From Mesorhizobium sp. B2-1-8 (GTDB lineage: Bacteria; Pseudomonadota; Alphaproteobacteria; Rhizobiales; Rhizobiaceae), in NCBI RefSeq assembly GCF_006442545.2, contig NZ_CP083952.1:6115501-6179500 (forward strand): a stretch of DNA of 64,000 nt, given 5' to 3'. The notes under the pieces are model-generated. The model was not told where the DNA came from and did not search any database. It worked only from the letters and a program-made list of their open reading frames with translations. Made by a program: the position numbers and the translations under genes. Below are positions 34,635 through 44,116 of the stretch, piece by piece. Within the stretch, counting starts at the first letter, position 1. Each line of letters opens with the position of its first letter.

Positions 34635-35054
34635 TCAAACAACGTCGGCACCAATCGCAGCCAACGCTGCGCGAGCCACGTCGAAATCGTGTTCGCCGGT
34701 TCCCGAACCAACTCCGATGCCACCGGCCAGACGGCCGTCGAAGCGGATTGGCAGGCCGCCAGGTAGATTGGTCACGCTACCTTGCGAAGCGATCCCGGCA
34801 CAAAGCGCCGCATCGGGCGCCATGCCGCCTGTAGCAGCGTTGACCGACGCCGCCGTGCGCGCCTTTGCTTGTGCCGTGCGCAGGCTGAGAAACCGGGCAC
34901 CGTCCATGCGCAGACTGGCCAATGTCTCGCCGCTCGCATCGACGATCACAAGACATTGCGGTACGCCAATGGCGGTCGCGCGTGCCGAGCCGGCCGCGAC
35001 CGCCTTCAACGCTCCGGCATGCGTGAGGCTGATGGTTTCGCGAAACATGGCCAT
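34635..35054 (-). CDS. GlcG/HbpS-family (DUF336) protein
   Basis: This 139-residue protein has the GlcG/HbpS pattern: ISLTHAGALKAVAAGSARATAIGVPQCLVIVDASGETLASLRMDGARFLS, then KARTAASV and LPIRFDGRLAGGIGVGSG. Family members bind haem in some cases, but the cellular role is uncertain. The start at 35054 follows AAGGGCGG. An upstream ATG at 35075 is also in frame. The gene is convergent with idnD and lies 31 bases downstream of the LacI regulator, probably in its transcript. Confidence 0.85.
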   Translation of the reverse strand: MAMFRETISLTHAGALKAVAAGSARATAIGVPQCLVIVDASGETLASLRMDGARFLSLRTAQAKARTAASVNAATGGMAPDAALCAGIASQGSVTNLPGGLPIRFDGRLAGGIGVGSGTGEHDFDVARAALAAIGADVV

Positions 35055-35085
35055 TGAACCGCCCTTCTTCCTCATGTCGGGGGGC

Positions 35086-36126
35086 TCAGGTACTTTCGCG
35101 CTCAACCACGCGATAGGCTGTCAGAACGATTTCCTGGTCTCGCTTTTTCTCGTCACCACGGATGATCTGGATTAGCCTGCGGGCAGCCTGTCGGCCGATG
35201 CCGTAGCAGTCCACATTCACGGTGGTGATGCCGGGGTGGCAAAAGGCGGCGACCTCATAGTCGCCAAAGCCAGCAATGGCGATGTCTTTCGGCACCTGCA
35301 GGCCACGGCGCTTGCATTCCATTAGCGCGCCGAAGGCCGACAGGTCCGAGACGCAAAGCACCGCCTCGGTGTCGGGCCAGCGCTCAAGCATGCTGACGAG
35401 CGCCTGGCCTCCCTGCTCGATGGAAATCGGCGGCACGCCGAAGGACACGAGGCGGCCGGGCGGCAGGCCCAGCTCCTCTATGGCCCTGACAAAGCCGTCG
35501 CGCCGTTGGCTGCCTCGCGTATCGCGTGAGGTCGTGCCGCCGATATAGCCGAACTTCCGGTACCCTTTCCTGGCCAGTGTCTTGACGAGCAGGCCCATCG
35601 CCTCCTCGTTGGAAAAGCCGATGACCTGGTCGATGGGCCTGACCGGCAACTCCCAGGTTTCGACCACCGGGATGCCAACGCTTGCCAGCAGGCGGCGTGC
35701 CCGTTCCGTGTGGGCGCCGCCGGTCAGAATTATGCCTTCCGGCCGCCGGCGCAGCATCGCTTCGATCAGCCTCTCTTCCTTCTCTATCGTGTAGTCCGTG
35801 TAGCCGAGCAAGAGCTGAAGTCCCGTGCTCTCCAATTCATCGGTAATGCCGCGCGCTGTGTCGGCAAAGTTCGAATTGTTGATGGAGGGCACGATCGCCG
35901 CAACGAAGCCGGTCTTGCGCGACGACAGCGTGCCGGCCGACTGATCGAGCACGTAGCCGAGGTCGTTGACCGCGGCCATGATCTTCTCGCGCGTCGTCTT
36001 CGAAACACGGCTGCCCTCCTTCAGGGCACGCGAGACGGTCATCGCCGATACTCCCGCGCGCTCCGCCACGTCGGCCATTGTCGGCGCGTGGCTCTCGACG
36101 GATTTCGAAGAAACAGCCTTGGCCAT
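35086..36126 (-). CDS. LacI-family transcriptional regulator (GntR/IdnR-like gluconate repressor)
   Basis: This 346-residue repressor begins with a LacI helix-turn-helix (PTMADVAERAGVSAMTVSRALKEGSRVSKTTREKIMAAVNDLGYV, about residues 15-60). A periplasmic-binding-protein-like sensor domain follows, with ILTGGAHTERARRLLASVGIPVVETWE and IAGFGDYEVAAFCHPGITTV. The ATG at 36126 is chosen because the upstream extension is not family-like. Homologues of this type respond to gluconate or idonate. The matching palindromes at 30249, 32568 and 36261 suggest that it controls the importer, both catabolic operons and itself. Confidence 0.92.
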   Translation of the reverse strand: MAKAVSSKSVESHAPTMADVAERAGVSAMTVSRALKEGSRVSKTTREKIMAAVNDLGYVLDQSAGTLSSRKTGFVAAIVPSINNSNFADTARGITDELESTGLQLLLGYTDYTIEKEERLIEAMLRRRPEGIILTGGAHTERARRLLASVGIPVVETWELPVRPIDQVIGFSNEEAMGLLVKTLARKGYRKFGYIGGTTSRDTRGSQRRDGFVRAIEELGLPPGRLVSFGVPPISIEQGGQALVSMLERWPDTEAVLCVSDLSAFGALMECKRRGLQVPKDIAIAGFGDYEVAAFCHPGITTVNVDCYGIGRQAARRLIQIIRGDEKKRDQEIVLTAYRVVEREST

Positions 36127-36260
36127 CAGATCGTCCCATGGATCAGTAGTACTAGTCCGCACGCTGCCACAGGCACGAGTGCAGCGCGCCAACGCAGCAG
36201 CTTGATCTGACGTCCACCCCAGTTCATGCCCCCCCCCTTGATAATCGGACTGCCGCCCGC

Positions 36261-36276
36261 ATGTTATCGATATCAC
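36261..36276. promoter_or_regulatory. Imperfect LacI-type operator upstream of the regulator
   Basis: ATGTTATCGATATCAC differs at two positions from the perfect palindrome seen at 30249 and 32568. It lies 135 bases before the ATG of the LacI regulator and would permit weaker self-control. It also overlaps the last codons of the integrase fragment. Confidence 0.65.
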
Positions 36277-36524
36277 GCCGCCTTGGCAACACGCGTCGGC
36301 GGGCGACTGCGCTTCGATTTGTCGCTGAAAGAGAGATCGGCAAATGGGTTCTTCTGCTCGGGGAATCCCAAGTGGCGAAAATAATCGCCGTAGAGTGATC
36401 GCAGGTTGCCCATGTTGCGGTTGCCAGTCGAGGCTGAGCGATCGCTGGGACCCTCGTCCGACGCCACCCGGTCGAGCCAGTATTTATGAACCTTCAGCGC
36501 GTCCTCGCGCGTGATCTTGCTCAT
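36273..36524 (-). pseudogene. Tyrosine recombinase (integrase) core-binding fragment
   Basis: This 83-residue frame reads MSKITREDALKVHKYWLDRV, then GNRNMGNLRSLYGDYFRHLG and PNPFADLSFSD. It matches the SAM-like core-binding domain of alphaproteobacterial phage/island integrases, which usually continues directly into the catalytic domain with its R-H-R-Y residues. Neither the N-terminal part nor the catalytic domain is present. It reads away from the 3' end of tRNA-His only 40 bases off, the usual place of an integrase after insertion into a tRNA gene. It is therefore read as a remnant, although an intact small protein cannot be fully excluded. Confidence 0.65.
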
Positions 36525-36564
36525 CGGCTTGCTGCGAAGTCAGATACTTACGAGGGAAATCCGA

Positions 36565-36641
36565 TGGTACCGTTGGCTGGGATCGAACCAGCGACCTCCG
36601 GATCCACAATCCGGCGCTCTAACCATCTGAGCTACAACGGC
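36565..36641 (-). tRNA. tRNA-His (GTG anticodon)
   Basis: The minus strand folds into a full cloverleaf: acceptor GCCGTTG with CAACGGT, D-arm AGCTCAGATGGTTAGAGC, anticodon stem CCGGA/TCCGG around loop TTGTGGA (anticodon GTG), and T-arm CTGGTTCGATCCCAG. The discriminator is A and CCA is encoded at 36567-36565. The base before G1 is T, so no G-1 is encoded. Together with A73 this is the unusual histidine tRNA form reported for alphaproteobacteria. Confidence 0.96.
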
Positions 36642-36794
36642 ACGTCTTAACGTTAGTAGCAGGATCGAGGTGGAAGGTTCATTCTCCGCGATCCGCTCTG
36701 TCGTTCGGCGATGCGTCCTTACGGGCTTATGAATTCTAATTCAAGGCTTTTGCAAAGCAAAGGCCACTTCCCCACAGCGGTGCACCCATCGCCG

Positions 36795-36834
36795 GGCAAA
36801 GAAAAAGGCCGGCGGGAGGAGGTGCCGGCCTTTT
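36795..36834 (-). terminator. Intrinsic terminator of the sRNA
   Basis: An 11-bp stem AAAAGGCCGGC/GCCGGCCTTTT with a 10-base loop is followed on the minus strand by TTTTTCTTT. It doubles as the third anti-SD hairpin of the sRNA. Confidence 0.85.
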
Positions 36835-36925
36835 CCTGTTACGAGCCAGCGGGAGGAGGTGCTGGCTGGTCACCCCGGAGGTGGAGGGAGGAGGTTCCAC
36901 CCGCCGGGTATTCAATTAACCGTCA
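36797..36925 (-). ncRNA. sRNA with three anti-Shine-Dalgarno hairpins (alpha-r14/NfeR1-like)
   Basis: Read on the minus strand, three stem-loops follow each other, each with the identical loop ACCTCCTCCC: at 36880-36901 (GGTGGA/TCCACC), 36844-36867 (AGCCAGC/GCTGGCT) and 36803-36834 (AAAAGGCCGGC/GCCGGCCTTTT). The last has a T-rich tail and forms the terminator. The stems differ while the loops are invariant, which shows selection on the CCUCCUCCC motif, complementary to ribosome-binding sites. This is the layout of the rhizobial alpha-r14 family, including NfeR1 of S. meliloti, which represses mRNAs by masking their ribosome sites. The 5' end near 36925 is estimated. Confidence 0.85.
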
Positions 36926-36991
36926 CTATCTCACATCTATTTGTCCGACAAAATGCGACCTTTTGCTGCATCCGCGGACGATGCGCATTTA

Positions 36992-37450
36992 TTAGGCGGC
37001 CTTGATTTCCTTGATCGCCTTTTCGAAGGCGGTCTTGATCGGCTTCGAGACATCCTCGGCCGCCTTGGAGGCAACAGCCTGGAAGTCCTTGGCCTGCTCG
37101 ACGCTCAGTTCGACGCGCTTGCGCAGGAAGGCGGTCTGCAGTTCGACAACTTCCGACAGCGACTTGGCACCGATCAGGGCTTCGAGATGCGAGAAGCCGG
37201 CCTCGGCGTTGGCGCGCAGCGCCGTGATGGTCTTGAGCGACAGATCGCTGGAAACAGCCTTGGCTGTTTCGTAGGTCGACTCCAGGGCCTTCTGGGTCTC
37301 CTCGGCACCAGTCTTGAGCTTGGCGTAGGCCTCCTTCGACTGCTCAACGCCCTTTTCGGCGAAAGCGCGCATCTGGTCGGTGGCCTTGGAAGCGTCGAAG
37401 CTCGGGAATTCAACGTTTTCGATCGTCTCGGCAGTCTTGGTCCTGGACAT
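36992..37450 (-). CDS. phaP: Phasin (polyhydroxyalkanoate granule protein)
   Basis: This 152-residue alpha-helical protein matches the phasin_2 family: QMRAFAEKGVEQSKEAYAKLKTGAEETQKALESTYETAKAV, then FSHLEALIGAKSLSEVVELQTAFLRKRVELSVEQAKDF. It coats PHB granules and limits their size. It is rich in Ala, Lys and Glu and has no signal peptide. The promoter at 37512-37540 carries a long inverted repeat of TGCA-containing half-sites typical of PhaR operators, so expression should follow polymer synthesis. Confidence 0.92.
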   Translation of the reverse strand: MSRTKTAETIENVEFPSFDASKATDQMRAFAEKGVEQSKEAYAKLKTGAEETQKALESTYETAKAVSSDLSLKTITALRANAEAGFSHLEALIGAKSLSEVVELQTAFLRKRVELSVEQAKDFQAVASKAAEDVSKPIKTAFEKAIKEIKAA

Positions 37451-37511
37451 TTTCCATCCTTTTCAGCGGCAGCGGCTTTGACAGAAAGCCGTCTCGTTCA
37501 TGTATGATGGC

Positions 37512-37563
37512 AATATAAAGGCAAATTTTGTGCATTGCAATATCTTTGTTGCAGTGCACAAAA
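37512..37563 (-). promoter_or_regulatory. phaP promoter with PhaR-like inverted repeat
   Basis: On the minus strand TTGCAA (37540-37535), a 17-base spacer and TATATT (37517-37512) form a good sigma-70 promoter for phaP. TTTTGTGCATTGCAA (37526-37540) and TTGCAGTGCACAAAA (37549-37563) are inverted repeats with one mismatch and an 8-base gap, overlapping the -35 box. PhaR repressors recognise TGCA-rich palindromes of this kind at phasin promoters. Confidence 0.75.
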
Positions 37564-37698
37564 AAATGTTTTTGGCCGTTAACCAAACGGCCAAAATTCA
37601 GCCTTTGCACGTTCTGGCTTGTGGACCTTCGTGGCTGCGGCTTTTATTAACAAAGCGTTAACTGCAAATTCGCCGCTCCGTGAGGGTCCGCCAAGCGC

Positions 37699-40600
37699 AT
37701 GCCGTCCGAATATTCCTTCCTCGACGTCGCCGTGCTCGACGCGGTCCGCCAGCGGTTTGCCGCCGGCGACGCGATCGCGATCCTGTCGGTGGACCTCGAG
37801 CAGGTGGTCTGGGCCAATGGGCCTGGAGCCGCCATGTTCGGCTATCCCGATATCGAAGCGATCATCGGCGCGTCGACGCGGCTGCCGCTGATCGCGCGCC
37901 GTCAGATCATGGCGACCAGCGGTTTCCCGCAGATCGGCGGCGATCGCTCGATCACGGTGCGCCTGGCGACCGGCATGACCAGCCGCGCCGTCGGCTTTCT
38001 TGCCAGTGCCGTGACGCTGCCCGACGGCGAGAACGCCATCATGCTGGCGGTGCCTGCGGCGCAGACCGGTTCGCGCAGTGCCGCCGAGATCGCCGGCCGG
38101 GCGATCAGCGGCTTAACCGAAGACGGCCATTTCATTGCCTTCGTCGATGCCAAGGGCAATGTCGAGGCCGCCTCGGAAGGATTTTCGGCGCTCGGCATCC
38201 AGCCCGCGACACTGGCGGCCCTGGTGGCCGACGTCGCGGCCGAGGGCGAGCGCATCGTCAAGCGCCTCGTTCCGGGCGGCAGGACCTCCTACCCGGCGGG
38301 CCTCGCCCGATTGACGCCGGAGCGGCATCTGCTGGTGGTGATCGACGAGGACCAATTCGAAGACAGCGCATCTGCCGCGGCGGCTTCGGCGGACGGCTCG
38401 TCCGCGGCAACGGAAGGCCCCGCCAAAGAGACTGGCGCCACAACGGAGGCAGCGGAAACCGCCGCGCCAGAATCCAGGTCTCGGCAGGACAATCAGCCGA
38501 CAACAGATGTTTCGCGGACGGAGGCGATCGAACGGTTGCCGGCCGCTGCCGAGATCGAACAGGAGCCCGCCCCTTCCGAGCCCGTGGCTGACGATATGCC
38601 TGAACGGGCAAAGCGGGAGATCGAGGAGCCGACCGCGCCGGCACCGGTCGCCGCCGACAATGACCAGCCGGCGGCGGGCACGCCGGCACAGCATGATCAT
38701 TGGTATTTCAATGCCGGAGAAGACGACGCGCCGGCCGCGCCGGAACCCAAAAGCACGACCGAGGCTGGCACCGAGGCTTCGGTGGACAGCGTGAAGCAGG
38801 ACGAGGTCCCCTCCCCGGCAGCCCCGACTACAGCTTCGGCCACCCGGACGATAGACCGCTCGGCGGCACCGCTGCGTTTCGTCTGGCGTACCGACGCCGA
38901 GGGCAAGTTCAGCGCGCTGTCGCATGAATTCGCCGATGTCGTCGGCCATCCGGCCGCCGACGTGATCGGCCGACGCTTTAGGGATGTCGCGGCGACCTTC
39001 GGCCTTGATGCGTCCGGCGAGATCGCCGGCCTGCTGGAGCGGCGCGACACCTGGTCCGGCCGCTCGGTGCTGTGGCCGGTCGTCGGCACCGACCTGAAGA
39101 TCCCGGTCGACCTGGCGGCATTGCCTGTCTATGGCCGCAGCCGCGCTTTCGAAGGCTCCCGCGGCTTCGGCGTCGCGCGAACCGGGGATGCGGTCGTCGA
39201 TCCGGAGGCGATCGGCATGGCATTGGTGCCCAATGGCGAGAGGCCGGCGGCACCGAAACCGGAAGCCGTGGAGACGGTGCCTGAAGAACCAGAGGCCGGA
39301 GAGCCAAAGCCATCGGATCCGTTCAAGGGCGAAGTGCCGGCGCTGGCCATCGTACCGAAACCGGAGCGGCGGTTCGCCGACAAGGTCATCCGGCTGGCCG
39401 AACACAGGCAACCAGCCAATGACAAGGGGCTGTCGACGCTGGAACGCAGCGCGTTCCGCGAGATCGGCGAGCGTCTGAAGAAAGAAAGTTCCACGGCAGA
39501 GCCGCCGGAGGCTGAAGCAATAAAGCCGGCAAGGCAGGCGGAACCAGATGCCGGGACAGGCTCTTTGTCGGAGCCGCAAGACACGACCAAGCCGGCGACC
39601 AATGCGAAGCCGCCGGCGGACATCGCCACCTCGGATGCGGAACCAACAGAGTCGACCCAGGAACCGGTGGCCGACCCGGCGCATGAGATACCAGCGCCCG
39701 ATGCGGAACACGAGCCGGATGCGGGCGAACCTTCCACGGGCGATGCCGAGGATCAGAGGGATCTGGCGCGGCTCGACGGTGCGGAGCCGGATCAGGTCGA
39801 ACAACAGACACCGACCTCCGAATCTCCGCAGCCGTCGGCCTCGGGCTCCCTGCTCGACTATGCCGGCAAAGAGCACGAGCCTGCCCGTGCCGCCGGCGGC
39901 ACCGACGAGGCGCCGGCGCCCGAGGCGCAGGAGATAATCGGGGATGGCGAGGCGCCGGCGCAGGCAGGGCCTGCCAAGGCACCGCCGGCCGATGACGACG
40001 GCATGACGTCAGACGATTTTCGCGACGCCGAGGACAATGAGGATTGGGCCGGCGAGGAAGCGGCTGCATCAAGCGCGCCTGCGGCCACCGGCGAAACCGG
40101 CGGCACGCATGAAGCGACCGAAACAATTGCCGAGCGACCACGCCTGCAAGTGCCGCCACTCAAAACCGCAGGGTTCATGCCGTCGGCTTTTTCCGTCGGC
40201 AACGAAAACAAGACGCCGGATACATCGCTTCTCGGCAAGCTGCCGGTTCCGCTCATCATCCATTCGGGCGATCAGTTGCACTATGCCAACGAGGAATTCC
40301 TCGACCTGACCGGGTACGGGACGCTGGAGAGCTTGGAGGATGCTGGCGGCCTCGGCGCTTTGTTTGCCGATCCTTATGCCGGTGACGGCGCCTCCGACGG
40401 CAGCGACCGGGCTCTGCGGCTGAAGACGCGCGACGGACAGGAATTTCCGATCGACGCCATCCTGCGCTCCGTACCCTGGCGCGATGGCAAGGGCCTGATG
40501 CTGGTCGTTCGCCGTTCCGGCGAGGATGATGCGCCTGTGGCCCTGCACGCGATCGGCGAGGAGCCGACGCAGCCCGACATTTCCGAGCTCAAGGCACGCA

Positions 40601-41706
40601 TCGCCGAGATGCGCACCATCATCGACACCGCCACAGACGGGGTCGTGCTGATCGGCAGCGACGGCACCATCCGTTCGATCAGCCGCCCGGCCGAGGCGCT
40701 ATTCGGTTTCGACAGCGACGAGGTGACCGGCAAGCCGTTCGCCTCGCTGTTTGCCATCGAGAGCCAGCGCGCGGCGCGCGACTATCTCACCGGCCTGTCG
40801 GAGCCTGGCGTGGCGAGCGTCTTGAATGATGGCCGCGAGGTGATCGGCCGCGAAGCACAAGGGCGCTTCATCCCGCTGTTCATGACCATCGGCCGGCTGC
40901 CCAACGACAGCGGCTTCTGCGCCGTGGTGCGCGATATCACGCAGTGGAAGCGGGCCGAGGAGGATCTCACCCAGGCGCGTGCCGTGGCCGAACGCGCTTC
41001 CTCGCAGAAGACCGATTTCCTCGCCCGCATCAGCCATGAGATCCGCACGCCGCTCAACGCCATCATCGGCTTTTCCGAACTGATGGTCGACGAGAAGTTC
41101 GGGCCGGTCGCCAATGACCGCTACCGCGACTATCTGCGCGACATCAACCGCTCGGGCAACCACGTGCTCGACCTGGTCAACGATCTCCTGGACATCTCGA
41201 AGATCGAGGCCGGCCAGCAGGAAATGGCCTATGAGGCGGTGTCGCTCAACGATACGCTGGCCGAAACCGTGGCGATGATGCAGCCGCAGGCCAACCGCGA
41301 ACGCGTCATCATCCGCTCCAGCTTCGCCTCGCGGCTGCCGGAAGTGGTGGCCGACCTGCGCAGCGTGCGCCAGATCGCGCTCAACATCCTGTCCAACGCC
41401 GTCCGCTACACCCAGGCCGGCGGCCAGGTGATCGTCTCGACCGCCTACGAGACCTCGGGCGACGTCGTCATGCGGGTGCGCGACACCGGCATCGGCATGA
41501 GCCAGTCCGAGATCGAGCAGGCGCTGAAGCCATTCAAGCAGATCAACGCCCTGAAGCGCGGGCGCGGCGACGGCACCGGCCTTGGCCTGCCGCTGACCAA
41601 GGCGATGGTGGAAGCCAACCGCGCCCGCTTCAGCATCAATTCGACGCCCGGCGAGGGCACGCTGGTGGAGGTCGCGTTCCCGTCGACTCGGGTGCTGGCG
41701 GAATAG
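37699..41706 (+). CDS. PAS-domain sensor histidine kinase, PleC/DivJ/PdhS-like
   Basis: This 1335-residue kinase has an N-terminal PAS-like region (about residues 1-110). A long Glu/Ala/Pro-rich region (about 220-850) is interrupted by a second PAS-like unit near 390-470. Further PAS domains lie near 855-960 (PLIIHSGDQLHYANEEFLDLTGY) and 970-1090. The HisKA domain has the phosphorylated His1113 in FLARISHEIRTPLNAIIGFSELM followed by DEKFGP. A HATPase domain follows with LNILSNAVRYT, DTGIGM and GTGLGLPLTKAMV. The HisKA sequence is of the PleC/DivJ/PdhS type that signals to DivK and controls the alphaproteobacterial cell cycle. No transmembrane helix is evident, so it may be cytoplasmic. Confidence 0.88.
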   Translation: MPSEYSFLDVAVLDAVRQRFAAGDAIAILSVDLEQVVWANGPGAAMFGYPDIEAIIGASTRLPLIARRQIMATSGFPQIGGDRSITVRLATGMTSRAVGFLASAVTLPDGENAIMLAVPAAQTGSRSAAEIAGRAISGLTEDGHFIAFVDAKGNVEAASEGFSALGIQPATLAALVADVAAEGERIVKRLVPGGRTSYPAGLARLTPERHLLVVIDEDQFEDSASAAAASADGSSAATEGPAKETGATTEAAETAAPESRSRQDNQPTTDVSRTEAIERLPAAAEIEQEPAPSEPVADDMPERAKREIEEPTAPAPVAADNDQPAAGTPAQHDHWYFNAGEDDAPAAPEPKSTTEAGTEASVDSVKQDEVPSPAAPTTASATRTIDRSAAPLRFVWRTDAEGKFSALSHEFADVVGHPAADVIGRRFRDVAATFGLDASGEIAGLLERRDTWSGRSVLWPVVGTDLKIPVDLAALPVYGRSRAFEGSRGFGVARTGDAVVDPEAIGMALVPNGERPAAPKPEAVETVPEEPEAGEPKPSDPFKGEVPALAIVPKPERRFADKVIRLAEHRQPANDKGLSTLERSAFREIGERLKKESSTAEPPEAEAIKPARQAEPDAGTGSLSEPQDTTKPATNAKPPADIATSDAEPTESTQEPVADPAHEIPAPDAEHEPDAGEPSTGDAEDQRDLARLDGAEPDQVEQQTPTSESPQPSASGSLLDYAGKEHEPARAAGGTDEAPAPEAQEIIGDGEAPAQAGPAKAPPADDDGMTSDDFRDAEDNEDWAGEEAAASSAPAATGETGGTHEATETIAERPRLQVPPLKTAGFMPSAFSVGNENKTPDTSLLGKLPVPLIIHSGDQLHYANEEFLDLTGYGTLESLEDAGGLGALFADPYAGDGASDGSDRALRLKTRDGQEFPIDAILRSVPWRDGKGLMLVVRRSGEDDAPVALHAIGEEPTQPDISELKARIAEMRTIIDTATDGVVLIGSDGTIRSISRPAEALFGFDSDEVTGKPFASLFAIESQRAARDYLTGLSEPGVASVLNDGREVIGREAQGRFIPLFMTIGRLPNDSGFCAVVRDITQWKRAEEDLTQARAVAERASSQKTDFLARISHEIRTPLNAIIGFSELMVDEKFGPVANDRYRDYLRDINRSGNHVLDLVNDLLDISKIEAGQQEMAYEAVSLNDTLAETVAMMQPQANRERVIIRSSFASRLPEVVADLRSVRQIALNILSNAVRYTQAGGQVIVSTAYETSGDVVMRVRDTGIGMSQSEIEQALKPFKQINALKRGRGDGTGLGLPLTKAMVEANRARFSINSTPGEGTLVEVAFPSTRVLAE

Positions 41707-41708
41707 CA

Positions 41709-41741
41709 AGCCGAAAAGAAAAGGCGCCCAGAGGACGCCTT
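41709..41741 (-). terminator. Intrinsic terminator downstream of acetoacetyl-CoA synthetase
   Basis: AAGGCG (41721-41726) and CGCCTT (41736-41741) form a hairpin that on the minus strand is followed by TTTTCTTTT (41720-41712). It lies 210 bases beyond the stop of the synthetase gene. Either that gene has a long 3' untranslated region or a separate small RNA ends here. The convergent kinase gene ends just to the left. Confidence 0.75.
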
Positions 41742-41953
41742 AAGAGATGGGATTGCTGTCACAACGGGGGCTTGAGCTGAATTCAGATCCTCCGGGGGCT
41801 GAGGAACGGGATTTCTCCCTCAAGTTACGTGCGACTATCGACGCCGGGCCTTAACAAGTCCTTACCGGGTCGCCAAAAAATTTACGAATGTGTACCACTC
41901 GTGAAATCTAGGTAAATTCGCGCGACATATTTCGTTAACCATGCCGGTTGCGG

Positions 41954-43912
<1,959 letters not shown>

Positions 43913-44116
43913 GATCGATCCTCCCACGGTCGTCATCGCTTATGCATATCGCAGCGCAGCAGAGCAAGATTTTGTTGGGCCGACTCAGCCAGGTGTGCGC
44001 AAATGCCATCGCCGGGCCATAAAGACTTGAAATGCGTCAGCCCTAAGTCGTAGTGACGACACGGGTTACACCCGTCGGACGATCGTTTTTATCGGAATGG
44101 AAGCATACGGGGCTAT

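Noticed and set aside
36711..36995. 94-codon plus-strand frame over the hairpin region before phaP
   Set aside because: The hairpin and loop conservation explains the sequence. The predicted peptide is low-complexity and has no ribosome site.
38113..39876. 587-codon minus-strand open frame inside the histidine kinase gene
   Set aside because: It is antisense to a clear kinase with conserved motifs, is arginine-rich and shows no family features. It is an artefact of GC-rich codon use.
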